Shown: piece after piece, positions 16,262-26,222 of the stretch
Layout: every line of letters starts with the position of its first letter
Position numbering within the stretch: the first letter of the stretch is position 1
Origin: Sideroxydans sp.
GTDB taxonomy: Bacteria; Pseudomonadota; Gammaproteobacteria; Burkholderiales; Gallionellaceae
Assembly: GCA_027310725.1 (NCBI GenBank)
Contig: DAIDAG010000078.1
Coordinates: 111,252-175,251 of the forward strand
Length of the DNA: 64,000 nucleotides
Direction: 5' to 3'
The notes under the pieces: model-generated
Database searches by the model: none
Told to the model about the DNA's origin: nothing
Seen by the model: the letters and a program-made list of their open reading frames with translations, nothing else
Translations under genes and position numbers: made by a program

Positions 16262-17817
16262 ACAAACTCGCAAAGGCCATCCTGGCCGTTCTGCTGTTGC
16301 TGGCAGTGGCTGCAACAGGATACTGGTTAGGAAAACAGGATACGGGACACGGGGTAAGGGATACGGTGAAAAGCGGGGAGCGCAGGTTGCTGTACTACCG
16401 CAACCCGATGGGCTTGCCGGACACCTCGCCCGTGCCGAAGAAGGACGCCATGGGCATGGACTATGTGCCGGTGTATGAGGGCGAAGCGGAGCCGGAGGGC
16501 CAGCTCGGCATGAGCCTCGACAAGGTGCAAAAACTGGGCGTGAAGAGCGAAGCCGCTGCGATGCGCGAATTGCACGCGACACTGCGCGTGACGGGCCGGA
16601 TCGAAGTCGACGAACGCCGCACTTACACCATCGCGCCGAAGTTCGAGGGTTGGGTGGATCGCCTTTACGTGAACACCACCGGACAGGCCGTCAGCAAAGG
16701 CCAGACGCTGTTCGATGTATATAGCCCCGAGCTGGTCTCGGCGCAACGCGAACACGCACTGGCCTTGCAGGGCCTGGCTTCTATGCAAAACGCCGATGAC
16801 GACGCCAGGAAGAGCATGCAGCAACTGGTCGCGGCCAGCGCAGCGCGCCTTAAGAACTGGGATATTGCGGACGCACCATCCGATGCGCCCGCAGCCGCCG
16901 ATTCCCGGCCGCACGTGACTTTCCGGGCACCCGTCACCGGCATCGTGCTGGAGAAAAAGGCCGTGCAGGGCATGCGTTTCATGCCCGGCGATACGCTGTA
17001 CCAGATCGCCGACCTCTCAACCGTCTGGGCCATTGCCGAAGTGCCGGAGCAGGACATCGGCCAAGTGCACCTGGGCAGCCGCACCCAGGTCACCGTCGAT
17101 GCCTATCCGGATCGCACATTCGACGGCAGGGTGACCTTCATCTACCCGACGCTGGACAGCGCGACGCGCACGGTGCAGGTTCGCATGGAGATCGCCAACC
17201 CGAATGGCCTGCTCAAACCAGCCATGTTCGCCAATGCACAGATCGCAGCGGGCAAGAGCGGCAAAGTGCTCACTGTTCCGGCTTCCGCGGTGATCGACAG
17301 CGGCACCCGCCAGATCGTACTGGTACGTCTGGCTGAAGGGCGCTTCGAGCCGCGCACAGTCACGCTGGGCGGCCGCAGCGATGACTATAGCGAGGTAATG
17401 AATGGCGTTACGGAAGGAGAACAGGTGGTCACTTCAGCCAACTTCCTGATCGATGCGGAAAGCAATCTCAAAGCCGCACTAAACGGCATGGACGCGCACA
17501 CCACCGGCAATTCCGCTCCTGTCTCCGCACCGGCAGACCACACGGGACATTCCGCCACAGCGCAGCCGATGCAAAAAACGGTCGGTCATCAGGGACAAGG
17601 TGTTCTCGACGCCGTCAACCCGGATGGCACGGTAAGCATCACGCATGAGCCGATCAAATCGCTAGGCTGGCCCGGCATGACCATGGACTTCGCACTCGCG
17701 AACGCGTCCCTGGCTGCGGGTATCAAGCCGGGCACTGCGATCAGCTTCGAGCTCGTCGAGCGCAAGCCGGGCGAATTCGTGATCACCACCCTGCAAGCGC
17801 TACACGGAGGGCACTGA
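16258..17817 (+). CDS. cusB: CusB-type periplasmic adaptor with C-terminal CusF domain
   Basis: 519-residue membrane-fusion protein linking CusA with CusC. After an N-terminal membrane anchor comes a heavy-metal-binding segment (YYRNPMGLPD ... KDAMGMDYVPVYEGE, residues about 40-75), then the lipoyl/hairpin/beta-barrel part (IAPKFEGWVDRLYV, FRAPVTGIVLEKKAV, LKPAMFANAQI). A Gly/His-rich linker leads into residues about 440-519, a complete CusF-like domain (SITHEPIKSLGWPGMTMDF with the copper-site Met residues). Fusion of the copper chaperone to the adaptor would deliver metal directly to the pump. A second, free CusF is encoded at 24095. The gene ends one base before cusA. Confidence 0.93.
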   Translation: MNKLAKAILAVLLLLAVAATGYWLGKQDTGHGVRDTVKSGERRLLYYRNPMGLPDTSPVPKKDAMGMDYVPVYEGEAEPEGQLGMSLDKVQKLGVKSEAAAMRELHATLRVTGRIEVDERRTYTIAPKFEGWVDRLYVNTTGQAVSKGQTLFDVYSPELVSAQREHALALQGLASMQNADDDARKSMQQLVAASAARLKNWDIADAPSDAPAAADSRPHVTFRAPVTGIVLEKKAVQGMRFMPGDTLYQIADLSTVWAIAEVPEQDIGQVHLGSRTQVTVDAYPDRTFDGRVTFIYPTLDSATRTVQVRMEIANPNGLLKPAMFANAQIAAGKSGKVLTVPASAVIDSGTRQIVLVRLAEGRFEPRTVTLGGRSDDYSEVMNGVTEGEQVVTSANFLIDAESNLKAALNGMDAHTTGNSAPVSAPADHTGHSATAQPMQKTVGHQGQGVLDAVNPDGTVSITHEPIKSLGWPGMTMDFALANASLAAGIKPGTAISFELVERKPGEFVITTLQALHGGH

Positions 17818-17818
17818 C

Positions 17819-20800
17819 ATGCTTTCCAAAATCATCGTATGGTCGGCACGCAACCGCTTCCTGGTGTTGCTCGCCACCCTGTTCATCACACTGGCGGGCG
17901 TTTATGCTGTGGTCAAAACCCCGCTGGACGCGCTGCCCGACCTGTCCGACGTGCAGGTGATCGTCTATACCGAGTATCCCGGACAGGCCCCGCAAGTGGT
18001 GGAAGACCAGGTCACCTACCCGCTGACCACGGCGATGCTTTCAGTGCCTAAATCCAAGGTGGTGCGCGGCTTCTCCTTCTTCGGCGCCTCGTTCGTATAT
18101 GTGATCTTCGAGGACGGCACCGACATCTACTGGGCGCGTTCCCGCGTGCTGGAATACCTGAACAGCATCGCCGGACGCATGCCCTCCGGTGTATCGCCGC
18201 AACTGGGGCCGGATGCGAGCGGCGTGGGCTGGGTGTACCAGTACGCCGTACTCAGCGACAAACACAATCTCGCCGAGTTGCGCACCATGCAGGACTGGTA
18301 TTTGCGCTATCAACTGACCAAGGCGCATGGCGTGGCCGAGGTCGCCTCCGTCGGCGGCTTCGTGCAGCAATACCAGGTGACGGTCGACCCGGTGAAACTG
18401 CGCGCCTACGGCATCCCATTGAGCAAAGTCTCGCAGGTGATACGCGACTCGAACCGCGACGTTGGCGGCCGCACGGTGGAAATGGCCGAGACCGAATACA
18501 TGGTGCGCGGCAAAGGTTATCTGCACGGCAAGAGCGACATCGAGAACCTGGTGGTGAACGCCTCACGCGGCACACCGGTGCTGCTGCGCGACATCGCGCA
18601 TGTAGAGCTTGGCCCGGACGAGCGGCGCGGCATCGCCGAACTCAACGGCGAGGGCGAGGTGGTGGCCGGTATCGCCATGGCGCGCTATGGCGAGAACGCG
18701 CTGGAGGTGATCCGGAACATCAAGGACAAGATCGCCGAGATCACGCCCGGCTTGCCGGAGGGCGTCAGCATCCGGGCGGTGTATGACCGTTCCGAGCTGA
18801 TCCTGCGCGCCATCGCCACACTCAAGCACACACTGATCGAAGAAGGCCTGATCGTGGCACTGGTATGCATGGTGTTCCTGATGCACGCACGCAGTGCCTT
18901 GGTTGCCATCGTGATGCTGCCCATCGGAGTGCTGATGGCTTTCATTGCCATGCATGCGCTCGGATTGAACTCCAACATCATGAGCCTGGGCGGGATCGCA
19001 ATTGCGATAGGCGCGATGGTGGATGCGGCGATCGTGATGATCGAGAATGCGCACAAGCATCTGGAGAGACTGGCTACTCGTCCCTCCGATCAACCTGAGC
19101 CTTCCAATTCCGTTCGTCCTGCGCCCCCTAATTCCGTTCGTCCTGAGCTAGTCGAAGGAACGAACGGCGCTCCGAACAAAATTGTCGGAACCGGTGTTGA
19201 ACTTGGCACGGTGAACCGTACACCCTTCGACAGGCTCAGGGCGAACGGGAATGTGGTAAATGCCCGTGCCGCCGCCATCCTCGCCGCCTGCAAGGAAGTC
19301 GGCCCCTCCCTGTTCTTCTCGCTGCTCATCATCACCGTCTCCTTCCTGCCGGTATTCACGCTGGAATCACAGGAAGGACGGCTGTTCGCTCCGCTGGCCT
19401 ACACCAAGACCTTTGCGATGGCAGGTGCAGCCCTGCTCTCCGTCACGCTGGTGCCGGTGCTGATGCTGCTGTTCATCCGCGGCCGCATCAGACCGGAAGC
19501 GGAAAATCCGCTGAACCGCTGGCTGATCGCGGGCTACCGTCCGCTCATCAAAGCGGTACTTCAAAGCAAGAAGACCACGCTCGCTATCGCCGCGCTGGTA
19601 TTGCTGTTGTCCGCCTGGCCTGCCATGCGTTTGGGCAGCGAGTTCATGCCGACGCTGAACGAGGGCACCCTGTTCTACATGCCTGCCTCCCTGCCCGGCA
19701 TGTCTGTGACCAAGGCGGCCGAATTGCTGCAGACACAGAACAAGATCATCAAGAGTTTTCCCGAGGTCGCTTCGGTATTCGGCAAGGCTGGGCGGGCGCA
19801 GACTGCCACCGACCCGGCACCGATGGAGATGTTCGAGACGGTGATCAACCTCAAGCCGCAGGAAGAATGGCGATCCGGCATGACGACCGACAAGCTGATC
19901 GCCGAGATGGACCGCGCGCTGCAGTTCCCGGGTGTGGCCAACTCGTGGACCATGCCGATCAAGGCGCGCATCGACATGCTTTCCACCGGTATCCGCACGC
20001 CCATCGGCATCAAGGTATTCGGCAAGAACCTGGACGAGATGGAACGCCTCGCCCGGGAGATCGAGGCCGTGGTGCGCAAGGTGCCGGGCACGACCAGCGC
20101 CTTCGCCGAACGCATCACCGGAGGCTTCTATCTCAATATTGAACCGGACCGGCTGGCGCTGGCGCGCTACGGGCTGACGGTGGGTGAAGTACAGGATGTG
20201 ATCGCCACGGCACTGGGCGGTGAAACTGTCACCACCACGGTGGAAGGACTGGAGCGCTTCGGAGTCAGCGTGCGCTACCCGCGCGATCTGCGCAGCACGC
20301 CTGAACAGATCGCACGCGAAGTGCTGGTGTCCGCACCGGACGGCGCCATGATTCCGCTCGGCCAGCTCGCACACATCAGCATCAGCAAGGGCGCCCCTTC
20401 CATCCGCACCGAGAACGCCCTGCTTTCCGCCTATATCTACGTGGACATCCGCGACCGCGACATCGGTTCATATGTGGCCGAAGCACGCAAGGCGGTGGCG
20501 GCACAGGTCAAGTTCCCGCCCGGCTACTACGCGACCTGGAGCGGACAATTCGAGTACATGGAACGCGCCGCCGCGAAGATGAAGGTCGTGATCCCCATCA
20601 CGCTGCTGATCATCTTCCTGTTGCTGTATCTCAATTTCAAACGCGTCACAGAATCGCTGGTCGTTATGCTGTCCGTACCGTTCGCGCTGGTCGGCGGCAT
20701 ATGGCTGCTGTGGCTGCTCGACTACAACCTGAGCGTCGCGGTGGCGGTCGGCTTCATCGCCCTGGCGGGTGTGGCGGCGGAGACAGGCGTGGTGATGCTG

Positions 20801-21148
20801 ATCTATCTGGAACACGCCTGGCAGGACGTCCAGGCGCGCTGCATCCACGAAGGCCGCTCCCCGACAATTGCCGATCTGCATGAGGCCATCATGCACGGCG
20901 CGGTGGAACGTGTGCGCCCGAAGATGATGACCGTGGTGGCAATCATGGCGGGACTATTACCTATCCTGTGGGGGACGGGCACCGGTTCGGAAGTGATGCG
21001 CCGCATCGCGGCCCCGATGGTCGGCGGCATGATTTCCTCGGCGGTGCTGACACTGCTGGTGATCCCGGCGATCTACGCGCTGATTAAGCGACGCGAGGCT
21101 TCAGCACATTCAGCTGAAACCAGACCATCACCGGATGTTCAACACTAA
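17819..21148 (+). CDS. cusA: CusA/CzcA-family heavy-metal RND pump
   Basis: 1109-residue inner-membrane proton-driven pump. Features include TM1 in LVLLATLFITLAGVYAV, DALPDLSDVQVIV, periplasmic GWVYQYAV, TM4 with GAMVDAAIVMIENAH, and RIDMLSTGIRTPIGIKV, which together are typical of the Cu/Ag or Zn/Co/Cd HME-RND class. The CusF fusion in the partner adaptor and the adjacent Cu ATPase favour Cu/Ag. Residues about 419-480, in the cytoplasmic loop between TM4 and TM5, are an extra segment encoded by dispersed repeats; normal family members pass directly from ENAHKHLE to AACKEVGP-like sequence. The loop position makes the insertion structurally tolerable. Confidence 0.94.
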   Translation: MLSKIIVWSARNRFLVLLATLFITLAGVYAVVKTPLDALPDLSDVQVIVYTEYPGQAPQVVEDQVTYPLTTAMLSVPKSKVVRGFSFFGASFVYVIFEDGTDIYWARSRVLEYLNSIAGRMPSGVSPQLGPDASGVGWVYQYAVLSDKHNLAELRTMQDWYLRYQLTKAHGVAEVASVGGFVQQYQVTVDPVKLRAYGIPLSKVSQVIRDSNRDVGGRTVEMAETEYMVRGKGYLHGKSDIENLVVNASRGTPVLLRDIAHVELGPDERRGIAELNGEGEVVAGIAMARYGENALEVIRNIKDKIAEITPGLPEGVSIRAVYDRSELILRAIATLKHTLIEEGLIVALVCMVFLMHARSALVAIVMLPIGVLMAFIAMHALGLNSNIMSLGGIAIAIGAMVDAAIVMIENAHKHLERLATRPSDQPEPSNSVRPAPPNSVRPELVEGTNGAPNKIVGTGVELGTVNRTPFDRLRANGNVVNARAAAILAACKEVGPSLFFSLLIITVSFLPVFTLESQEGRLFAPLAYTKTFAMAGAALLSVTLVPVLMLLFIRGRIRPEAENPLNRWLIAGYRPLIKAVLQSKKTTLAIAALVLLLSAWPAMRLGSEFMPTLNEGTLFYMPASLPGMSVTKAAELLQTQNKIIKSFPEVASVFGKAGRAQTATDPAPMEMFETVINLKPQEEWRSGMTTDKLIAEMDRALQFPGVANSWTMPIKARIDMLSTGIRTPIGIKVFGKNLDEMERLAREIEAVVRKVPGTTSAFAERITGGFYLNIEPDRLALARYGLTVGEVQDVIATALGGETVTTTVEGLERFGVSVRYPRDLRSTPEQIAREVLVSAPDGAMIPLGQLAHISISKGAPSIRTENALLSAYIYVDIRDRDIGSYVAEARKAVAAQVKFPPGYYATWSGQFEYMERAAAKMKVVIPITLLIIFLLLYLNFKRVTESLVVMLSVPFALVGGIWLLWLLDYNLSVAVAVGFIALAGVAAETGVVMLIYLEHAWQDVQARCIHEGRSPTIADLHEAIMHGAVERVRPKMMTVVAIMAGLLPILWGTGTGSEVMRRIAAPMVGGMISSAVLTLLVIPAIYALIKRREASAHSAETRPSPDVQH
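19106..19248. repeat. Cluster of dispersed palindromic repeats in frame inside cusA
   Basis: AATTCCGTTCGTCCTG occurs at 19106 and again at 19130 (24-base period). The second copy continues as a full unit with cctgagctagtcgaaggaac (19142-19161), and an inverted relative, cccttcgacaggctcagggc, lies at 19223-19242. These match the widespread cctgagcttgtcgaagg type of bacterial palindromic repeat. Translated product is Asn-Ser-Val-Arg-Pro-rich, ending TPFDRLRANG. Confidence 0.75.
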
Positions 21149-21252
21149 ACGTTATGACTGATTATGTTTCGGCCACAAGAAAGGATGCATCCAAGGACCA
21201 CATTTGATTCGAATCGCAACCTATTTGTTAACCCATAATCCAGGAGAAAGAA

Positions 21253-21510
21253 ATGAAACTGAAATCAACCCTGCTTGCAGTAACCCTGGCAACGTTTGCC
21301 GCTTCTACCGTTTATGCTGCCGACGTCGCCATGACCAGGAAAGCCGATGCTCCGACAACAGAGAAGGCCGAAGCAAAGATGCCGGCGAAGAAACACAATC
21401 ACGCTGCAGAAAGAGGTATACCTGCAGCAGAATCCAAACCCGGCAAAAGCCATCGAGAAACCATGGATAAAGACATGCCTATGCATGACCATACTCAAGA
21501 TAAGCACTAA
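21253..21510 (+). CDS. Small exported His/Met/Lys-rich protein
   Basis: 85 residues with a clear signal peptide (LLAVTLATFAASTVYA). The mature part is hydrophilic, without Cys, and has His/Met clusters (KKHNHAAERG, DKDMPMHDHTQDKH). The ribosome binding site AGGAG precedes the ATG. Lying between cusA and the copper ATPase gene, it is probably a periplasmic metal-binding or metal-buffering peptide. No family was recognised. Confidence 0.75.
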   Translation: MKLKSTLLAVTLATFAASTVYAADVAMTRKADAPTTEKAEAKMPAKKHNHAAERGIPAAESKPGKSHRETMDKDMPMHDHTQDKH

Positions 21511-21634
21511 ATATCGCCTTGGTGTGCGGCGAGACACAATGCCGTACACCGGCAATTTTCGGTTTGAAATCGCTCATGCGCCTTTTTGCATGACACAAAA
21601 AACAACAGATTGTTGAAATCGAGAGGGGAATGCC

Positions 21635-24037
21635 ATGACGACCAAGACTACCGATCCGGTTTGCAAGATGCAGGTCACTGCAGAAGATGGCACCCTGCGC
21701 GCTGATTACGCGTCCGAACGTTATTACTTTTGTTCGCAGCACTGTCTGGACAAATTCCAGGCAAACCCGTCTGCCTACCTGAAGCCGCAGGCCGCAACAC
21801 AGGAGCAATCCGCTGCGCTGTATACCTGCCCGATGCATCCGGAAGTTCGACAAAACGGCCCCGGCAATTGCCCCAAGTGCGGGATGGCGCTGGAACCCGT
21901 GGAGCCTGCCGCAACCAGGTCGAATGCCACCGAATACACTTGCCCCATGCATCCCGAAATAGTGCGCAACGAACCCGGCAGTTGCCCGAAGTGCGGCATG
22001 GCATTGGAACCGCGCACTGGTCCTTCGGAAGACAATACCGAATTGAACGACATGACGCGCCGCTTCAAAGCAAGCGTCGCACTTGCCTTGCCGTTATTCC
22101 TCATCGCGATGACATCCGATCTGGCACCCAAACTCATCCCGAGTTCTGTTTCGATGACCGTGTTGCAATGGCTCGAATTCGCGCTGGCCACCCCGGTAGT
22201 GCTTTGGGCCGGCTGGCCGATCTTCCAGCGCGGCTGGACATCGATCGTTAACCGCAGCCTCAACATGTTCAGCCTGATCGCGCTCGGCGTCGGCGTGGCC
22301 TGGAGCTACAGCGTCGTGGCGATGCTGCTGCCGGAAAGTTTCCCGCCCTCGATGCACACCATGGGCGGTTCGATACCGGTGTATTTCGAGGCGGCCGCCA
22401 CGATCATGGCCCTGGTGCTGATGGGCCAGGTAATGGAGCTGCGCGCGCGCAGCCAGACCAGCGCCGCGATCAAACTGCTGTTGGGTCTCGCCCCGAAAAC
22501 CGCACGCATCGTGCGTGCAGACGGCAAGGAAGAAGACATCCCGCTGGAACAGGCGCATCCGGGCGATGTGCTGCGCGTGCGTCCCGGCGAGAAAGTGCCG
22601 GTGGATGGTGTTGTACTGGACGGTGCAAGTTCACTGGACGAATCCATGGTGACCGGCGAATCCATTCCGGTAGAAAAGACAGCCGGCGCACACCTGATCG
22701 GTGCCACAGTGAATGGAACCGGTAGCCTGTTGATGCGCGCCGAACGTGTAGGCTCCGATACACTGCTTGCGCAGATCGTGCATATGGTGAGCGAGGCGCA
22801 GCGTTCGCGAGCGCCTATCCAGCGACTGGCCGATGTTGCTGCCGGATATTTCGTTCCGGCGGTGATACTGGCTTCGCTCGCCACACTGGCGGTATGGGGC
22901 ATCTGGGGGCCTGAACCGCGACTGGCACATGCCATTGTCAATGCGGTGGCCGTGCTGATCATCGCCTGCCCTTGCGCACTGGGGTTGGCCACACCGATGT
23001 CCATCATGGTCGGCACCGGACGCGGTGCGCAGGCCGGTGTGCTGATCAAGAACGCCGAAGCGCTGGAAACCATGGAGAAAGTGAACACGCTGGTGGTGGA
23101 CAAGACCGGTACATTGACCGAGGGCAAACCGAAACTGACCTCGGTCATTCCGCTGGTGGGGTTCGACGAGGGTGTAGTGCTGTGGCTGAGTGCCAGTCTG
23201 GAACGCGCCAGTGAACATCCGCTGGCAGCGGCCATCGTGAATGGCGCTCAGGAAAAAGGAGTCAAACTCACGGCGGTAAGCGAGTTCCGCTCTATCACCG
23301 GCAAAGGTGTGACAGGATCAATCGAGGGTCGAACGGTGGCTCTGGGCAACCTCAAATTGCTCGAAGAACTGGGTATTGATGCAGGCGATTTGCCCGCACG
23401 GGCGAAAACACTGCGTAGCGACGGCCAGACCGTGATGCTGTTGGCCATCGACGGCAAGGCTGCAGGTCTGATCGGTGTGGCCGATCCGGTCAAGGAGTCC
23501 ACGGCGGAAGCGATCCGCGCGCTGCATGCGGAAGGCGTGCAGGTCATCATGCTCACCGGTGACAACCGCATCACCGCAGAAGCGGTGGCAACAAAACTGC
23601 AAATAGACCGTGTCGAAGCAGAAGTACTGCCGGAACAAAAATCCGCCGTTATCAAGCAACTGCAGACACAAGGTCGCATCGTGGCCATGGCGGGCGACGG
23701 CATCAACGATGCCCCGGCACTGGCCCAAGCACAGGTAGGCATCGCCATGGGTACCGGCACCGACGTGGCGATGGAAAGCGCGGGCATCACCCTGATCAAA
23801 GGCGACCTGCGCGGCATCGTGCGTGCCTTACGCCTGAGCCGTGCCACCATGCGCAACATCCGGCAGAACCTGTTCTTCGCGTTCATCTACAACGTGATCG
23901 GCATCCCCGTGGCCGCGGGCGTGCTGTATCCGTTCTTCGGTTTGCTGCTCTCACCCATCATCGCGGCGGCCGCGATGAGCTTCAGTTCGGTATCGGTCAT
24001 CACGAATGCGCTGCGGTTGCGTAGCATCAAGCTTTAG
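21635..24037 (+). CDS. copA: Copper-translocating P-type ATPase with YHS and two metal-binding N-domains
   Basis: 800-residue P1B ATPase expelling Cu+ (or Ag+) from the cytoplasm. Instead of the usual HMA domain, the N-terminus has a YHS domain (DPVCKM ... [12 protein letters not shown], residues about 5-48) and two copies of a heavy-metal-binding motif ([11 protein letters not shown] ... [10 protein letters not shown], about 64-90 and 104-130). The core is complete: TGES actuator, CPC in ACPCALG near 444, DKTGTLT near 488, [10 protein letters not shown], and [12 protein letters not shown]. The TM8 region [15 protein letters not shown] fits the Cu+ class. It follows a small His/Met-rich protein and precedes cusF. 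Confidence 0.95.
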   Translation: MTTKTTDPVCKMQVTAEDGTLRADYASERYYFCSQHCLDKFQANPSAYLKPQAATQEQSAALYTCPMHPEVRQNGPGNCPKCGMALEPVEPAATRSNATEYTCPMHPEIVRNEPGSCPKCGMALEPRTGPSEDNTELNDMTRRFKASVALALPLFLIAMTSDLAPKLIPSSVSMTVLQWLEFALATPVVLWAGWPIFQRGWTSIVNRSLNMFSLIALGVGVAWSYSVVAMLLPESFPPSMHTMGGSIPVYFEAAATIMALVLMGQVMELRARSQTSAAIKLLLGLAPKTARIVRADGKEEDIPLEQAHPGDVLRVRPGEKVPVDGVVLDGASSLDESMVTGESIPVEKTAGAHLIGATVNGTGSLLMRAERVGSDTLLAQIVHMVSEAQRSRAPIQRLADVAAGYFVPAVILASLATLAVWGIWGPEPRLAHAIVNAVAVLIIACPCALGLATPMSIMVGTGRGAQAGVLIKNAEALETMEKVNTLVVDKTGTLTEGKPKLTSVIPLVGFDEGVVLWLSASLERASEHPLAAAIVNGAQEKGVKLTAVSEFRSITGKGVTGSIEGRTVALGNLKLLEELGIDAGDLPARAKTLRSDGQTVMLLAIDGKAAGLIGVADPVKESTAEAIRALHAEGVQVIMLTGDNRITAEAVATKLQIDRVEAEVLPEQKSAVIKQLQTQGRIVAMAGDGINDAPALAQAQVGIAMGTGTDVAMESAGITLIKGDLRGIVRALRLSRATMRNIRQNLFFAFIYNVIGIPVAAGVLYPFFGLLLSPIIAAAAMSFSSVSVITNALRLRSIKL

Positions 24038-24094
24038 CCCGCAAGCGGAAAAAATTTCCCTTTAACACATGCACCCATCGAAAAGGAATACACG

Positions 24095-24442
24095 ATGAAA
24101 AAATCCTCACTCGCATTTATCCTGGCCATCTCCGGCCTGACCGGAACGACACAGGCCGCGGCTCAAGATCACGACATGTCGCAACATCAGATGACGATGC
24201 AACATGCGGCCGAACCGGCCAGGCACGAAGGCATCGGCGTACTTAAGGCGGTAAACGAGAAAGCCGGGAAGGTACAGATCGCGCATGAGGCCATAGCCGA
24301 CCTGGGCTGGCCGGCTATGAACATGTGGTTCGCATTGGACTGCCCGTTACCCGGGGATATCCGCGTCGGCGATGCGGTGCATTTTGAATTGATGCAAGAC
24401 GAAAAGCGTCATTGGACGATCGTCGCGATCAATCGCAAATAG
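24095..24442 (+). CDS. cusF: CusF-family periplasmic copper/silver chaperone
   Basis: 115 residues with a signal peptide (ending TTQAAAQD). The CusF OB-fold region carries IAHEAIADLGWPAMNMWFAL, with the conserved His, Trp and Met residues that bind Cu+/Ag+ in CusF. A His/Met-rich stretch (MSQHQMTMQHAAEPARH) follows the signal. It resembles the CusF domain fused to CusB at 16258, so the locus has both fused and free chaperones. It lies 57 bases after copA. Confidence 0.92.
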   Translation: MKKSSLAFILAISGLTGTTQAAAQDHDMSQHQMTMQHAAEPARHEGIGVLKAVNEKAGKVQIAHEAIADLGWPAMNMWFALDCPLPGDIRVGDAVHFELMQDEKRHWTIVAINRK

Positions 24443-24765
24443 ACGATTGCGATGCAGTCACGCGACCGAAGCATGTTCAGGCTGTATTTGAAAATGCATT
24501 TTCTGTAACCGGACTGATACCGGATTATTTTGCAAACGTTCTGGTACAAATCATTCACGATCTACAAGAGATCGTTATTAATCTATTGTTTTATATTAGA
24601 TTATAGCCATCTGCGCTGTTTTGATTGTTGCCGGGCTGATACATTCCGAATTGAACCGGTTTTCACCCTCTGTTTGCCCTTTGGTTCGTGCATGAACTGC
24701 CGAAGATGCGGTCGATGAGACAGCCATCTCAGTCAATTCAAGTTCAAATAATCTAAGGAAAAGCC
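24443..24765. other. Intergenic region without recognised gene
   Basis: 323 bases, AT-richer than the flanks in the middle (around 24570-24605). No open reading frame with coding character, RNA gene or clear terminator hairpin was recognised. The AT-rich stretch may hold the promoter of the following low-complexity protein gene, whose ATG is preceded by AAGGAAAAG. Confidence 0.5.
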
Positions 24766-25488
24766 ATGAGCACAATAAACAACATTTCGGGTTCAAACTA
24801 TTTATCCTGGCTACAACAGACGTCCAGTTCAACAAACTCAACCGCTTCAACCCAGCAAGCCGGAGGCACAGATTCTGACGGCGATAGCGATGGCAGCGGT
24901 AGCGCCGGAAGAGTCGGCAAATCGAATTTCATAAACTCCATCGTGCAGGCGCTCGAACAAAGCTTGTCGAGTAGCTCCAGTTCTTCGGCTACGACATCAG
25001 GCACGGGTTCGACAACCTCAAACAATTCGGCGTCTTCCGCGAGTTCGACGCAGAGTCCGGATGCGGCATTGCAGGCATTTCTGCAAAACCTGTTTGCTTC
25101 CATCGGACAGGCCAATGATGCAAGCCCAACCAACGGGAATAGTGCGACCAGCGGCACGTCTGCCACGGGATCGACCAGCCATGTCCATCATGGCCATCAC
25201 GGCGGCGGAGCGGAAATGGCAGCGGGAATTCAAAACCTGCTGCAGCAATTGAATGCCAGCAGCCAGAACACCGCTTCCGGTACCGACAGCAGCAATGGCA
25301 GCGGCTCCAGCGCGATCAGCAGCCTGAATTCCAGCTTCCAGAATCTGGTCAGTTCACTGGATGCGAGCCAGGGACAAAGCGCATCGGCAGCCAATGCGCC
25401 TTCACTGCAGACTTTCCTGCAAAACCTGATGCAGAACATTGGAAACGTGCAGAACATGAGCGGATCGGTGATCAGCACGCAGGCGTGA
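24766..25488 (+). CDS. Low-complexity Ser/Thr/Asn/Gln-rich protein with helical repeats
   Basis: 240 residues without Cys, with almost no charged residues, and without a recognisable Sec signal peptide. Long Ser/Thr/Gly/Asn tracts separate three short predicted amphipathic helices of the same kind: IVQALEQSL, LQAFLQNLFASIGQ and LQTFLQNLMQNIGN, plus IQNLLQQLN. An acidic DSDGDSDGSGS stretch could bind calcium, and HVHHGHHGGG could bind metal. Composition suggests a secreted or surface-exposed protein, perhaps exported without a Sec signal. A good ribosome binding site and a strong terminator just after the stop show it is a real, single-gene transcription unit. No family was recognised. Confidence 0.75.
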   Translation: MSTINNISGSNYLSWLQQTSSSTNSTASTQQAGGTDSDGDSDGSGSAGRVGKSNFINSIVQALEQSLSSSSSSSATTSGTGSTTSNNSASSASSTQSPDAALQAFLQNLFASIGQANDASPTNGNSATSGTSATGSTSHVHHGHHGGGAEMAAGIQNLLQQLNASSQNTASGTDSSNGSGSSAISSLNSSFQNLVSSLDASQGQSASAANAPSLQTFLQNLMQNIGNVQNMSGSVISTQA

Positions 25489-25515
25489 TATTTACTTTAC
25501 TGTCTGAGGTATAGG

Positions 25516-25547
25516 AAGCCTGCTCCGGATGGAGCAGGCTTTTTTTG
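25516..25547 (+). terminator. Rho-independent terminator
   Basis: AAGCCTGCTCC, loop GGAT, GGAGCAGGCTT form a perfect eleven-base stem followed by a run of T. It lies 28 bases after the stop codon of the low-complexity protein gene. Confidence 0.95.
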
Positions 25548-25611
25548 TGGTCATTACTGAAACAGCCGGACGCCTTACCAAAGCGATCGAGCCGACTCCG
25601 CAGCGCCTGCC

Positions 25612-26133
25612 CTATTGTTTGATATCCTGCCCCGTAACACCCGCAGGAAGAGCGCCCGGCAAGTATGCGCGCCCGACGAAGTGGCGCGGACGACCTCCCG
25701 ATTCAATCACCAGGTCCGGGTCATGCTGGCTGTAGACACGTTGGCCGGCATGCCTGTTTTGCGCCTGGCGCGCGATCATCGTATCGAAATGCGTTCCCAT
25801 CAGTTGCCGCAGGTCGGGCATGAACGGCCCCGACCAGGTGACCGCGAACACCGTGCCTGCCTTCGACACATATTGCCGGACGCGCGTGCCGGTGGGCAGG
25901 ATCGTTTCATGCACGGTGTAGCTGCCGCTCGCCGATGGCAGCTGGCTGGCAGCCTGCGCCACCTTCATGTGCAAGCGATCCGTCTCCACGCTTGCGGCAT
26001 CGCCGCCCAACACCGCACGGGCCGGCGCTGCATAACAGATCGCAGCCAGCATCAACAGCCCTGCCAGCGAGTAGCTCATGGCTGCAAAATTTGGCGGTTC
26101 ATTCAAATTTTCAGTGTGGATGTGAGTAAGCAT
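25612..26133 (-). CDS. DUF2844 family exported protein
   Basis: 173 residues. After a hydrophilic N-terminal extension comes a signal-peptide-like segment (SLAGLLMLAAICYAAPARA). The mature domain matches DUF2844: LGGDAASVETDR, YTVHETILPTGTRVRQYVS, GTVFAVTWSGPFMPDLRQLMG. Start ATG 26133 has GAGG six bases upstream; the signal could also begin at the internal Met at 26079. It is transcribed after the DUF3443 gene, the typical partner of this family in Burkholderiales and relatives, so the two probably act together outside the cytoplasm. Function unknown. Confidence 0.85.
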   Translation of the reverse strand: MLTHIHTENLNEPPNFAAMSYSLAGLLMLAAICYAAPARAVLGGDAASVETDRLHMKVAQAASQLPSASGSYTVHETILPTGTRVRQYVSKAGTVFAVTWSGPFMPDLRQLMGTHFDTMIARQAQNRHAGQRVYSQHDPDLVIESGGRPRHFVGRAYLPGALPAGVTGQDIKQ

Positions 26134-26222
26134 TTCAACCTCTGAGTAAACCAAAATTGCGTGAGGGCGATTTCGCATCCCGACCGGCAAACGTCACAAA
26201 ATCCGCGGAACGGGCTCGCTGA

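Noticed and set aside
21511..21634. CueR-type operator before the copper ATPase gene
   Set aside because: No ACCTTCC/GGAAGG dyad or 19-base-spaced promoter could be found.
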